From NCBI RefSeq assembly GCF_902686445.1, contig NC_062213.1:37460741-37524740 (forward strand): 64,000 nucleotides of DNA, written 5' to 3'. Source of the stretch: Sciurus carolinensis (lineage: Eukaryota > Chordata > Mammalia > Rodentia > Sciuridae). The notes beneath the pieces were generated by a model. It saw only the letters and a list, made by a program, of their open reading frames with translations. It had not been told where the DNA came from and did no database searches. Shown here one piece after another: positions 11,871 through 22,690 of the stretch (positions within the stretch are counted from its first letter, which is position 1; each line of letters opens with the position of its first letter). The translations under genes and the position numbers were made by a program.

Positions 11871-12149
11871 TTAATACGTGGGGCTAAAATAGCTGCAAAG
11901 ACGATTCCAGGTCACCTTCCCAAGTGTGCTAAGAAATAATCCACTAATGGATCAAACAGATCCACAACTAACTAAACTGCCTACCATAACAAAGCCCAAT
12001 ACTCTTTTTCAAGATACTTTGATTAGTGCATAATAGCAGGGTTCGTTGTGACATAATCAATCATGCATGGAATTTAATTTGCTCCATTTCAGTCTCCAGT
12101 GCTTCCTTTTACTGCCCCCCTGTTGCCCCTCTTCTACTCGATTGGTTTT
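11871..12149. other. Unassigned sequence
   Basis: No element recognised. The 12099-12341 open frame continues into the antisense L1 tail and is not a gene. Confidence 0.4.
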
Positions 12150-13600
12150 CCTTCTATTTATTGGTTTTTAAACTGGTGCTTTATAGATATACATAAAGGT
12201 GGGATTGACTGTGGTATATTCATGCATATATATAGTTTAATTTTGTTCAATTCTTTCCACACTTCCTCCCTTTTCTTGTCCTTCCACCCTCCCCCTCAAT
12301 CTTCTTCCTCTTCTCCACTGATCTTCCCTCTCTTTTTGTGAGATCCTACTTCGTTCTAGCTTTCCACAGGTGAGAGAAAATAGTCAACCCTGAGTCTGGC
12401 TTATTTCACTTAGCATGATGTGCTCCAGGTAATTTACAGGTAAATGCTATCATTTCATTCTTCTTATGGCTGAGTAAAACTCCACTGTGTGTAAATATAC
12501 CACATTTTTTAATCCATTCATCTCTTGACAGTCACCTGGGCTGATTTCATAACTTGGCAATTATAAATTGTGCTGCTATAAATGTTGATGTGGCTGTATC
12601 TCTACAGTGTGCTGATTTTAATTATTTTGGATAAATGCTGAGGAGTGGGATAATTTAGTCATATGGTGGTCCTATTCCTATTCTTTTGAGGAATCCCTGT
12701 ACTGCTTTCCAAAGTGGTTGTACTAATTTTAAGTCCCACCAACAATGTGTATAAGTGTGCCTTTTCCCACATCCTCACCAGCATTATTATTATTTGTATT
12801 CTTGATGATTACCGGATTGCAATGGAATTTCATTGTAGTTTTGCTTTGCATTTCCCTGATTGCTAGAAATATTGAACATTCTTTCATATATTTGTAGGTC
12901 ATTTGCATTACTTTTTGGGGGGAGGTACTGGGGATTGCACTCAGGGCACTTGACCACTGAGACACATCCCTAGTCTTATTTTGTATTTTATCTAGAGACA
13001 GGGTCTCACCGAGTTGCTTAGCACCTTGCTTTTGCTGAGGCTGGCTTTGAACTTGTGATCCTCCTGCCTTAGCTTCCTGAACCACTGGGATTACAGGTAT
13101 GAGCCACAGGCTGCATTTATTTTTTCATGAAATGTCTGTTTAGTTCATTTGCCCATTTACTGATTGAGTTATTTGGTTTTGAGGGTGTTTAGTTTTTTGA
13201 GTTCTATATTTATTCTAGATATTAATCTCCTGTCAGAAGAGTAAATAGCGAAGATTTTTTTCCCATTCTGTAGGCTCTCTCTTCACATTCTTAACTGCTT
13301 TTTTTTTTTTTTTTGCTGCTCAGAAGTTTTTTATTTTAATATTATCCCACTTATTGATTCTCAATTTCATTTCTTGAATTTTAGGGGTCTTGTTAAGGAG
13401 GTTGGTGCCTGCACCAATACATTGGAATGTTGAACCTATTTTTTCTAGCAGTTGCAAAGTTTCTACTCTAATTCCTAGGTCTTTAATTCACTTTGATTTG
13501 ACTTGGGTGCAGGGTGAGTAACAGGGAGCTAGTTTCATTCTTCTGCATATGGATATCCAGTTTTCTCAGCACCATTTGTTAAAAAGACCAACATGTATTT
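12150..13600 (-). mobile_element. LINE-1, antisense, 3'UTR and ORF2 C-terminal part
   Basis: Read on the minus strand. The 3' end is at the left (complement of catgcatatatatagtttaa), followed by ORF2 antisense words such as tggcttatttcacttagcat, gtactgctttccaaagtgg, ccaacaatgtgtataa, cccacatcctcaccagca and ttctcagcaccatttgtt. The 3' terminal segment resembles a squirrel-lineage L1 tail, like the one at 63500. Interrupted by a B1-dID SINE at 12911-13120. The frame is broken. Confidence 0.9.
12911..13120 (-). mobile_element. B1-dID SINE nested in antisense L1
   Basis: Antisense ID (ggtactggggattgcactca, ccactgagacacatccc), then antisense B1 (gagacagggtctcacc, actgggattacaggtatgag). L1 reads on across it, so it inserted later. 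Confidence 0.92.
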
Positions 13601-13802
13601 TTGTTGTATCAGACAACCATAACTATTACTTTCCTCTATTTTTGTATGCATTGAAATTTTTCATGATTAAAAAAAAAAGCATAAGAGCAAAATGACAAAA
13701 AATAAAGCTGTAGATTATAATTTACAATATATGTAAGCAACAAAGAGACAGTGTCCAGAATATGTTGAGTTCCTACAAGCTAATTTTATAAGAACTATAG
13801 AC

Positions 13803-13990
13803 AAGCTGTAATCCCAGCTTGTTAGGAGGCTGAAGCAGGAGGATCATAAATTCAAGGTCAGCCTAGGCAATTTATGAAGACATCGTCTCAAAATAAAATA
13901 AAAGGGCTGGGATGTAGCTCAGGGGTAGAGTGCTTGCTTTCTTATATTCTTGAAGCTCTAGGTTCAACCTCCAGCACTACAGTGAGAGGG
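13803..13990 (+). mobile_element. B1-dID SINE, 5' truncated
   Basis: Starts inside the B1 head (ctgtaatcccagcttgttag). The ID tail has box A-like gatgtagctcaggggtagag and a diverged box B. The head lacks its first roughly 20 nt. Confidence 0.88.
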
Positions 13991-14160
13991 AGAAGAAGAA
14001 AAACAGCAGACCACCAAATAGAAAGTAAGGCAAGAGACATGAACAGTTGCTTCATACACGCATACGGGATATTCAAATGATCGTGAAGCTACACTGCATA
14101 CCCAAGATGATGTTCAAATGATCACTAAACTGATTTCATTATTAATCAGGCAAAAAATAA

Positions 14161-14370
14161 TTAAACCATTCAGGAGCACAGGTGCATGCCTATAATCCCA
14201 GCTACTTAAGAGTGGGAGGGTCACAAGTTCAAGGTCAGCTTTTGCAATAAGTGAGATTGCGTCTCAAAATTTAAAAAAAATAAATAAATGAAAAGGACTA
14301 GGGATGTGGGTCAGTAGTAAGGCACACCTGGATTCAATCCCAAGTTTCAGGGGGGAAAAATTTAAACCAT
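14161..14370 (+). mobile_element. B1-dID SINE with 9 bp TSD
   Basis: Head word gcatgcctataatcccagct and tail word ctggattcaatcccaagt. The duplication ttaaaccat is exact at 14161-14169 and 14362-14370. Confidence 0.92.
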
Positions 14371-14935
14371 AATGATTATAACAACACACCCACCAGAATC
14401 ACTGAAATTAAAAAGATGGACAATACCAAATGATGGTGAAAGATGTGAACCAAAGGGGATGTTCACACACTTGTGATGAGCATGTAAACTGATGGGTGTA
14501 CTTTTTTTTTTTTTTTTTTGTGGTGCTGGGGATCGAACCCAGGACCTTGTGCATGCAAGGCAAGCACTCTACCAGCTGAGCTATATCCCCAGCCAATGGT
14601 GGGTCTACTTTGGAAAACAGTTTGGCATTATCAACTAAAGCTACACATATGCATACTATGATACAGCAACTCTATTCTCATGAATATTCTAAAGGGAAAT
14701 AAATATTTATATGCACAAAAATCCATGGACAAGAATGCTCATAGGTAGGACAGAAAGAACACAGGTCTCTCTATCAGTAGAAGAAGGAAATACCATCATG
14801 CAATTATTGAATGATTTTCTTGAGAGTAATGGAAATGAGTTCTGTAAATGATTATGACGACTCACTCATTAGCATCACTGAAATTAAAAATCATGAATCA
14901 TATCACACATATATACCATGACAGACTAGAATCTC
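14371..14935 (+). mobile_element. Old L1 fragment interrupted by an ID
   Basis: Words caccagaatcactgaaatta, actttggaaaacagtttggc and tgatacagcaactctattct follow the old L1 3' region. The ID at 14502-14595 splits it. The same old L1 appears to resume at 15436 after a younger L1 tail. Confidence 0.75.
14502..14595 (-). mobile_element. Free ID SINE (tRNA-derived), antisense
   Basis: Complement of the full ID: T-tract (A-tail), tggtgctggggatcgaaccc (box B), caagcactctaccagctgag, then atatccccagcc (5' end). Both Pol III boxes are intact. Inserted in an old L1. Confidence 0.93.
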
Positions 14936-15435
14936 TCAAACATGTTAAGAGAAGCTGGATGCAGAGAAATTGTACTTTATTATTTCATTTAGATAAAGAT
15001 ATGAAACACCCTTCAATAGATGAATGGATAAAGAAACTGTGGTGTATATATACACAATGGAATATTATTCAGCCATAAAGAAGAATAAAATTATGACATT
15101 TGCAGGTAAATGGATGGAGTTGGAGAATATCATGCTAAGTGAAATAAGCCAATCCCCAAAAACCAAAGGCTGAATGTTTTCTCTGATAAGTGGATGATGA
15201 TACATAACAGCTGGGGGTGGATAAAAGAAGAATGGAGGAATTTGGAGTGTATAGAGGAAAATGGGGGTGTGGGGAAAGGGAAGATAGTGGACTGAGACAG
15301 ACATCATTATCCTATGTACATGTTTGATTACACAAATGGTGTGACTCTACTTCATGTACAACCACAGAAATGAAAAGTTGTATACCATTTGTGTACAATG
15401 AATCAAACTGCAGTCTGTAAAAATAAAAAAAGATT
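14936..15435 (+). mobile_element. Younger L1 3' end (squirrel-lineage tail)
   Basis: Words agatgaatggataaagaaac, tggaatattattcagccata, tcatgctaagtgaaataagc and ttgtgtacaatgaatcaaac give the ORF2 end and 3'UTR of a younger L1, ending in an A-rich tail near 15420-15435. The left boundary is uncertain to about 70 bp. Confidence 0.8.
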
Positions 15436-15700
15436 TTAAAATGTTTTGAAAAGATAGAAAACAGATGAAACAAATTTATGATGATAAGGGTCAGGAAAGT
15501 GGTTCCTTGTGAAGAGGAGGGGACAGGCAGTAATTGGGAGAGGACACTGAAAGACTGTTGGGGTACTGCATTGTTCTATTTTTTGACATGAGGTGATGGT
15601 TCAATGGGTTCACTTTGTGAGAATTTTTGTGTTGTAGAGTTGGATTTTGTGCACTTTTCTGTATGTATGTCCACTTCACATTACACAGTTTAAATGTAGG
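15436..15700 (+). mobile_element. Old L1 (L1ME-like) 3'UTR, right-hand part
   Basis: The spaced words tcaggaaagtggttccttgt, ggtgatggttcaatgg and gtgcacttttctgtatgtat follow the old L1 3'UTR (agtggttacctttgg ... gtgcactttactgtatgtaa). It is the likely continuation of the L1 at 14371-14935. Confidence 0.7.
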
Positions 15701-15709
15701 CAGGACACT

Positions 15710-15830
15710 CGTTCTTTGATCTATTTATTCCTTCATTCATTCAATGAGAGTTGACTACAATATATTGGGAGCACCTAGCTCTCAGCAGATTGCTGAGTGA
15801 ATTTCACATGGAAGAAAAAATATCCTTGTG
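15710..15830 (-). repeat. Possible L2 relic
   Basis: ccttcattcattcaatgaga followed by gggagcacctagctctcagc resembles antisense L2 (tcattcattcaacaaatatt ... gagcacctac). Confidence 0.35.
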
Positions 15831-16504
15831 AACACAACTAGAGGAAAAAGCAAGTGCTGGAACTACTTGGTTACTTTGGTTAAGTCTTTATTGTACCATT
15901 TATTGCTGGTTTAGGTTAGTCAACCCATTTTGCTTCTCAGAACTGTGAGGATCTCTCAAGTAAATGAGTTTTCCTTCACTTCTCTCTGAAAATGCTAATT
16001 TATTAATGCAATCAACCGAGCTGAGTACATATTATCTGTGACAGTGACTTTGCAAAGGATTGGAGCCACAACAGCAAAGCCGCCACTGTGATCCAGCAAG
16101 GTACACACTTTGGTGGAATTTATGGTCAGGATGCTGAGGAAGCACCTGTCAGCTAACCCAGACTCAAACCGTAAGGCAGCCCAAGGCTGGGACACCTGAT
16201 CCAACTTTAGGCCTCACCTTGAAAGCCGCTCTGTGGGATAGAGTGTCCCAGGCAGGGCTAGCAAGACTTCTTCAAGGCCTGGAAGCAGGAGAAAGCTTCT
16301 GCCAGAAAAACACGGGAAAGATAATTTAGAAGAACCTGAGCAAATGAATCAAAGGGAATTTTTATCCCTATTTTCAGCGTGTTGTGGGAAATAAGATTGT
16401 GTGGATAGAATGGTAGTGGCAGTCAGCGTACAGAAGGGGGTGGGAGTCCAGAGTATGAAGGGTCAGGGCAGGAAGAGCCTTAGTTACTGAGGCAAAGCCA
16501 GAAG
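15831..16504. other. Unassigned sequence
   Basis: No recognisable element, exon or RNA. Confidence 0.4.
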
Positions 16505-16728
16505 CCAGCAGGTACAGTGCAGCAAGCTTGGAATCCCAAAGACTCAGGAGACAGACGCAAGAGGATCACTAGTCAAAGTCAGTCTGAGCAACTTAACCAG
16601 ATCCTGTCTCAAAATGAAATTTTTAAAAAGTGGTGGTGGGGTGTGTGGAGAGCTGGGGATGTAACTCAGTGGTAGAGCATTTGCCTAGCATAGGCAAGAC
16701 AGTGGGTTCAGTCACCAGCACCTCACTA
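16505..16728 (+). mobile_element. B1-dID SINE, diverged head
   Basis: A degraded B1 head (ttggaatcccaaagactcag) precedes a well-preserved ID tail with box A gatgtaactcagtggtagag and box B-like gtgggttcagtcacc. Confidence 0.88.
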
Positions 16729-17607
16729 GTCAGTATTAACCCTGCAGGAAAGACAAGCCACTCCCACCCTGCCATGCCTCCAGGAAGACTTTCAACTTCC
16801 TGGAGTCACCTGCTGGCTGAGCCAAGCCAGGTAAAAGGTTGTCCCCTGGTGGCAAGCTTGGGAGCTCCTGGTTGCATGTCACCTGACACTCTTTCATGAA
16901 AGAGTAAAAATTCTAAGAATCTTCAATACCCCAAAGACATACAAGCTAACTGGGCAGGTGGGTAATTAGGAATGTAAATATGAAAGTTAGCTGCACATAC
17001 AGGAAAGTGCAATAAACAAAGCTAAGGACCTCACTAGAAAGTTCTGCTAGATACTTTGACTTTAAGGAATTAGAAAGAGAACCATCAGACAGTTTCCCCT
17101 TAAGCAAGGATCTGTTGATTCGCCACCTCAGACCATCTCAGGGGCTACCAATCTGAAAGACCTGAAGGGCTGCTTTGCATTTGGCTGCATTCATTTGCAT
17201 ATATGTAAATTTCCACCTATAAGGCATAGCCAGCAGATTTTCAGATTACTGAATGTTATAAGATCAAACTCTAAAACTGCTTTGGCATTCATCAGTGTAA
17301 CCAGCAAATAGTCATCAAAATTTACCACAGAAAGTCAGGTAAGAGATATTCTTATAAATGGAGCCATGACTAGGGGCAAGGCCCCAGACTCTCCACACTT
17401 TGGTCCCTTCCCATCCAACTCAGCCCCATCTAGGACCCCTTGTGGACAACGTGGCTTGTGGCTGAGGTTCCATGTCCACCCTTACTTCAAACTAAAGTTA
17501 ACTTTTTTTCCAGACTAAAAAAATTAAAGAACACTTTCCTGGGCTCCTAAAAGCATGGTATGCCCTAGGTGCCGTGCCTTTTGTGCCTGCTGGATGAGCC
17601 GGCTCTG
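16729..17607. other. Unassigned sequence
   Basis: No recognisable element. The frame at 16630-16899 starts in the SINE and is not a gene. Confidence 0.4.
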
Positions 17608-18053
17608 TGTGTGTGGTTCAAGAACACAGAGCTCTCCTGCTGGTGCTGGGGTCTCAGAAGTGACTGGATGGTGAGGGCGCTGATCTCGTCACTGGACTAG
17701 TCCAGTGAAAGATTCATAATTTGATGTTATCACTAGGAGGTGATGGAAGCTACAGCAGTGGGATCTAGTTGAAAGAAGTGGGTCTCTGGGGGCATGCTCT
17801 TGGGGACTGTATCTTGCCCCATGCCCCTCGCCCACCTTTCTCTTTCTCTCTGCTTTCTGTTGCCTTAAGGGTGATCAACTTCCTTCCACCTTGTCCTTCA
17901 ACCATGATGTTCTGCCTCACCTTAGGCCTGAAGCGATGGAGACAGCCAACCATAGATTGAAACCTCTGAAACCTTGAACCACAACAAATCTTTCCTCCTC
18001 TAAGTTGTTTTTCTCAGGATTTTTATCACAGTAACAAAAATCTGACTAATACA
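17608..18053 (+). mobile_element. MaLR-type LTR, 5' part diverged
   Basis: The 3' two-thirds matches the copy at 7426-7844: accatgatgttctgcctcac, ttgaaacctctgaaacc and the terminal tctgactaataca. The 5' end lacks a clear tgttatggttt start, so the left limit is approximate. Confidence 0.75.
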
Positions 18054-18969
18054 CTTTGTGTGCTTTGGGGACCCCAGATAAGGGATGGGGGGAACGGGAT
18101 GGGGAGAGGGGAGGAAAAGAGGAGTTTCCATAGACTCTTAGTCAAAAATGAAAATCCAAAATATAAGTGTCTACTCAATCCAGCTTCTTCTAGACACTGT
18201 GTACTTGTCATGAATAAATAAAGCAACTTTCTTCTATTCTTAGAAAACAAACAAAGCTGCTTACAGACAGTACTGAATGACGGAGAAGGAAACAAGAGAT
18301 CCAGAAATTGTTTTCATTCTCTAATAATTAGTTTCCTTTAACAGCTACTGTCTTGGTTGACTTTAATGTTTACAAGGCACAAGTCAGAAACACTTAAATT
18401 ATCAGAAAAGTAATGAGGAAAGAGACACAGACCCTCTTACAATATTGACACTCCTTAGGAAACTTGGAGCCAACTCCTAAAAGCCCGATGTAGATAGAAG
18501 CCTTCAGAAAATCCATGGGATTAACAGTGCCACTGTCTACCTTGAGGCACAGAGGGGTGTGTGCGTGTGTGAAGGGTATGTGTGAGGTGCTGAGGGCTCT
18601 CGATAGGACTGAAACTGGAGGAGCCGGCTTCCACCACAGCCCCACTCCTGTGGTATGAGGAAGAGCACAGAGGCCTCAGCTTGGGTTCATGGACAGCAGC
18701 GTCCAAGCTCTGAGGGGGCAGGTGTTCCTGGCACGGGTGGAAAGGGGCGGACAGCAACCAACCTCCTACAGAGGGATCTGAGATGCTGGAGATCTATCCA
18801 GTTGGTGCTCAGTATGTGTGACATTGGGGTGTGCAGAAAGGAGGTGGGGTGGGCAGGGGTAGGTGGGTACCTCGACTGGCTTAGTGTATAGGCTGGGAGA
18901 TGGTTCAAAACCATAAACTTCACAGCCGCCCTCCACCGCTCCCCTCCACCTTCAGTGGTCCTCAGGGGA
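18054..18969. other. Unassigned sequence
   Basis: No recognisable element. Purine-rich near 18080-18125. Overlapping frames on both strands, including a 130-residue minus frame at 18687-19079, reach into the neighbouring LTR and have no domain. Confidence 0.45.
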
Positions 18970-19462
18970 TAAACTGTGGGGTGTGTTTCGGGTAGCCCCC
19001 CAAAAGCTATGCCCACCTCCTGCAACCCGTTGACTTGATCGGGGGAAATGGATTTTTGCAGATGGATCTTTGAGATCATCCTGGATTGCCCAAGGGAGCC
19101 CTAAATCCAATGATAAGTGTCCCTAAGAGAAATGGAAGAGGAGAAAACATGGACACAGAGAAGAAGGCCACGTGAAGATGGGGGCAGAGGTCAGAATGAT
19201 GGAGTCACAAGCCCAGGGAGCTTAGCGCCACCAGCAGCTAGAAGAGGCCTAGAACAAGTCTCCCACAGAGTCTTCAGAGAGAGCATGATCCTGCCGGCAC
19301 TGAATTCAGACCCCTGGATTCCAGAGTGGGAGAGAGTAAACTTTCTTTCATTTTATTTTTCTTCACAATGCTGGGGATCAAACCCAGGGCCTCATGTACA
19401 CTAGGCGAGAGCCCTACCTCAGCCACCAAGTTTATGGCACTTTGCTACAGCAGGATTCTACT
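18970..19462 (+). mobile_element. MLT1-type LTR with nested ID fragment
   Basis: In order: agccccccaaaagctatgcc, aaatccaatgataagtgtcc, gacacagagaagaaggccac, gaattcagacccctggattc, and the tail tttatggcactttgctacag. This is the MLT1 layout. An antisense ID fragment interrupts it at 19361-19425. Confidence 0.85.
19361..19425 (-). mobile_element. ID SINE fragment nested in MLT1
   Basis: aatgctggggatcaaaccca followed by ctaggcgagagccctacctc is the antisense ID 3' half. The A-tail is lost and box A is eroded. Confidence 0.8.
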
Positions 19463-20019
19463 TTGCAGCTGAACATGGGAACCCTGAGCTGTCCTCAAAG
19501 CCACCAGATGCTAAAAATAGTTACCTAGGAGAAGCAGGGAAGTGCGGTGTTGGGGGATGAATGTTTCACATAAAGGAATCAGACAGGCAGTTCCATCAGG
19601 GTTGGGTGGCTCATCCCGAGGTCAGTGCTGTTCATGAACCTGGATTCCATCTTCCGGCAGTTGCTTAGCCAGATCTCCCCTGGACACTGCTTAGTGCTCA
19701 AGTGACCCTGAGTGCTCCCTCTACCAGGAGTGACCAGTGACACAGGAGACAGAGCAATTATTTAGGGACCCCTAATCACAGAGCCAGGACTGGGGGCTGG
19801 GTACTTTTGCAACAAGCACAGAGAAGGGTATATACTGCCAGCTGCAGCCAGACCCCTGAACCCAAGTGTGGGGCCAGCCCCAGGCCTGTCAAAGGGAAGG
19901 GGAAACTGAAGGTTCTGGGAATCCTAATAATGGTGGCGATTATGATGACGCATTTTCACTTTAGCTAAACTGGAATTTAAAAAGTGAAAAATAACACAAG
20001 CCTGGCCTGCGCTACGTTG
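19463..20019. other. Unassigned sequence
   Basis: No recognisable element or exon. Confidence 0.4.
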
Positions 20020-20125
20020 TCTCTAGTTGTGCTCACCCAAACCTTTCAGTCCCCATTTTATAGATGAGGACATCAAGGCTTAGGAAGCTCCAGTCACCTG
20101 CTGAGGCTCATACCACACACACCTC
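20020..20125 (-). repeat. MIR SINE relic
   Basis: ccccattttatagatgagga followed by gcttaggaagctccagtcac is the antisense MIR core. Confidence 0.65.
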
Positions 20126-20934
20126 AGCTGGGATGTGTTCCCCAGCGATCTGCCTCCAGAGCCCAAGAGCTCATTTTTCCTCTCACTGGGCAGAATCCAT
20201 TCTCCCAGTCACTGAAACTACTGCTGGCAGCAAAACATTTCCCCCCATTGCCATGGAATTTTCTTCATCTCTGCTGCCTTGTGCATTTGCTTGCTTTATA
20301 AACCTGAGCATTCTAAACATCTCTCACCCGCACATTGATGCCTGGAGCCTTCTCAGCTGAGCTGAGCCCTAATATACTGACGCACTCAGGGCCTGTCTGT
20401 CTTTGTCTATTTAGTCCCAGGTCTTCAAGTTTCCAGAACCAATTTTTTGGTTCTTTTTTTTTCTCTTTTCTTTCCTTTTTTTTAAAATTCCCAGTCTTAC
20501 GTGGCTTTCTGAACTTGAGCCTTCATACTTGCCTCTAACAATTTTCCTTCTCCCAAATAACTATTTTTGATCTGTTATGTACCAGAAGCCAGTTAGATTA
20601 CAACGATATCTAAAATAACAGTTTAGACCCAAGTGAAAGTTCTCAGTACCTCTCTCACAAACAAGTGACAGGAATTCATCTCTAGGTGTTAAATCTCAAC
20701 CATTTTGTTGGAGCAAATGCTTCTATTTTCTACCCTGTTTCGATTTTTGAGTGAGATCTTAAGAGCTGAAATGACTGGATTGTGGATCTCTTAAAAAATG
20801 AAACATACTAGGAGAACTTACCTCTTTCCATTAGGTCCCTGACCTCTGTGACTAGCGCCTTTTTTCAAGAGCCCAGAGGGGCCGCCTACCAAAGTCCTGC
20901 AGTTCTAATAAAGATTTGCATTCGTAGTGACACA
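20126..20934. other. Unassigned sequence with small hairpin
   Basis: Contains an 8 bp-arm inverted repeat, agaaccaa / ttggttct (20435-20442 and 20447-20454), beside a T-rich run at 20451-20484. Otherwise nothing recognised. Confidence 0.4.
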
Positions 20935-20955
20935 ATGTCGCCACCTGCTGGTCAA
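20935..20955 (-). promoter_or_regulatory. CTCF-binding motif match
   Basis: The complement of 20939-20951 reads ccagcaggtggcg, a perfect match to the published CTCF core CCASYAGRKGGCR. It lies outside any repeat I recognise. Occupancy cannot be seen from sequence. Confidence 0.6.
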
Positions 20956-21269
20956 AACATCACAGCAGAATTTTGTGTATCAAACACTGTCAGAATGTGA
21001 ATGAACCAGCTATCAGTCTTTAAACTAAATATGGGTTGCAGCAATTTTTGTGTTCCAACCCACAACTTAGTATGACATTTATAGAACTCACCAACCCAAA
21101 CATCAACTTCCAATTATATCCCCTTTCTGCAGGGAATATGCTTCCATTTAAAAGCAAAAATTACAAGATTAAATCTTTTGTTTTTTAATTTTAGTTTAGC
21201 CTTTACATTTAATAAATATGAATTATGGAAAGAAAATGATGATGGATGCATTGCCTGATAACAGAAGTC
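20956..21269. other. Unassigned sequence
   Basis: No recognisable element. Confidence 0.4.
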
Positions 21270-21480
21270 ATGCTGTGTGCCAAAGGAATGATTGCTCCAT
21301 TTGTGTACAATGTGTCAAAATGAATTCTAGGGCTGGGGTAGAGTGCTTGCCTTGCAAGCACAAGGCTCTGGGTTCAAATCCCCAGCACCGCAAAAAAAAA
21401 AAAAAAAAAAAAAAAGACAAAAACAAAATGAATTCTACTGTCACATATAACCAATTAGAACAAATAATTTTAAACAAGAA
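21270..21480 (+). mobile_element. Probable L1 3'UTR tail split by an ID
   Basis: ccatttgtgtacaatgtgtc on the left and actgtcacatataaccaatt on the right resemble the squirrel-lineage L1 3' end (compare 15380-15415). The ID at 21330-21424 interrupts it. Confidence 0.5.
21317..21437 (+). mobile_element. ID SINE lacking box A, perfect 13 bp TSD
   Basis: The duplication aaaatgaattcta is exact at 21317-21329 and 21425-21437. The body begins ggctgggg and jumps to tagagtgcttgcc, missing about 15 nt that include most of box A. Box B (ggttcaaatcc, 21371-21381) is 11 nt. The A-tail is long. Confidence 0.93.
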
Positions 21481-21524
21481 GTCATGCTGTGTGCTGAAAA
21501 AATATCTGATGTCACAATCACCCC

Positions 21525-21870
21525 TTCCCATTTCTTGACTGTGTAAACTTGAGACTCAGTTTCATTTGTAAAATGAAAATAAGAATACCTGAGCCAGGTG
21601 CAATGGGGCACACCTGTAATCCTAGTGACTCAGGAGGCTAAGACAGGAGGACCAAAAATTTAAGGCTAGCCTCAGCAACTTAGCAAGGCCCTAAGCAACT
21701 TAGAAAAACTCTGTCTCAAAATGGGAAGACAAAAAGGGGGGTGCTGGGGATGTGACTCAGTGGTAAAGCATCCCTGGGTTCAATCCCCAATGCCAAAAGA
21801 AAATAAGAATACCTACCATAGAGCTCAAGCATGCAAAATCAACAACATAGTCAACAAGTGTTTAGCCCCC
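21525..21870 (+). repeat. MIR relic split by a B1-dID SINE
   Basis: gactgtgtaaacttgagact then gtttcatttgtaaaatgaaa is sense MIR. The SINE at 21591-21798 interrupts it. The right-hand remnant is short. Confidence 0.6.
21575..21814 (+). mobile_element. B1-dID SINE with perfect 16 bp TSD
   Basis: gaaaataagaatacct is exact at 21575-21590 and 21799-21814. The head cacacctgtaatcctagtga and the ID tail gatgtgactcagtggtaaag are well preserved. Confidence 0.95.
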
Positions 21871-22384
21871 CTGCTGTTAAAGAAACAATCATTTTTTTAA
21901 AATGAAAATGCACACATCCACCATACTTCCTCCAGGACTGTTATAAGAGAAATATGATTTGAAAGCATAAATTTCATGCAAGATTCTGAAAGCAAAGGCA
22001 TAATTCAGATGGTAGAATCGGTGGTTTTTTTACCTTAATGGTTAATTTTCACTGAAGCTTATCAAGGGAATAGAAGTCAGTGTAGTGAAGTTATACTCTT
22101 ACAAACATACATTTTATTTTTAAAGTGAACTCAACAATTTTATCCGAGGAAGCAGCAAAGAGGTCTGGGTAACTGACCTCTATCAGCTGTCAAACCTGCA
22201 AGTCTCCAAGAGTGGCTGTTATGGGAGTCTGCAAAGGCAAGTACTGCATTCGGAGAGCAGAGGTAACTGTCCCCAGTTGTCTTTGTTTATCTGATACCCT
22301 GACATGAAGTGCCTTCTTCTCAAAGTATTGTAATTGCTTTACTTTGATTTCATAAGAGCTCATGGTAGTCCCTATTAATGGTGT
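21871..22384. other. Unassigned sequence
   Basis: No recognisable element or exon. Confidence 0.4.
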
Positions 22385-22560
22385 ACTGGTTAAGAAGATG
22401 ATTGCTAGAGTCAAACTAAAAGCCTCAAGTCCTGGGCCTGAATAAGCTACCTGAACCCCCTACTCCTTCCTTGTGGGGTTATTGCTAGTGTTAAATGAAG
22501 TAATGCACCCAGTGCCTTATCAGTACCAGCCAGAATATATGTCAGCAAAGAATATTACCA
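22385..22560 (+). repeat. MIR relic with internal deletion
   Basis: actggttaagaagatgattg, agtcctgggcctgaataagc, attgctagtgttaaatgaag and cacccagtgccttatcagta follow the MIR order. Confidence 0.55.
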
Positions 22561-22585
22561 GGAATGAAAAATAAAAGTCAATTTT

Positions 22586-22690
22586 GGGACTGAGTGTGAC
22601 TCAATGGTACAGCTCTTGCCTGGCATGGGTGAGGCACTGGGTTTGATTCTCAGCACAACATATAAATAAATGAATAAAAATAAAGGTCTA
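22586..22690 (+). mobile_element. Old ID SINE
   Basis: tgactcaatggtacagctct and actgggtttgattctcagca are a diverged ID body, followed by an (ATAA)-rich tail. Confidence 0.82.

Noticed and set aside
12729..13085. 118-residue minus frame
   Set aside because: It is a B1-dID SINE joined to antisense L1, not a gene.
16845..16860. Possible CTCF site (cccctggtggca)
   Set aside because: Three or more mismatches to the core. The motif word ctggtggca recurs by chance at 43704.
18687..19079. 130-residue minus frame
   Set aside because: Runs antisense into the MLT1-type LTR. Low-complexity Pro/Arg content and no family resemblance.
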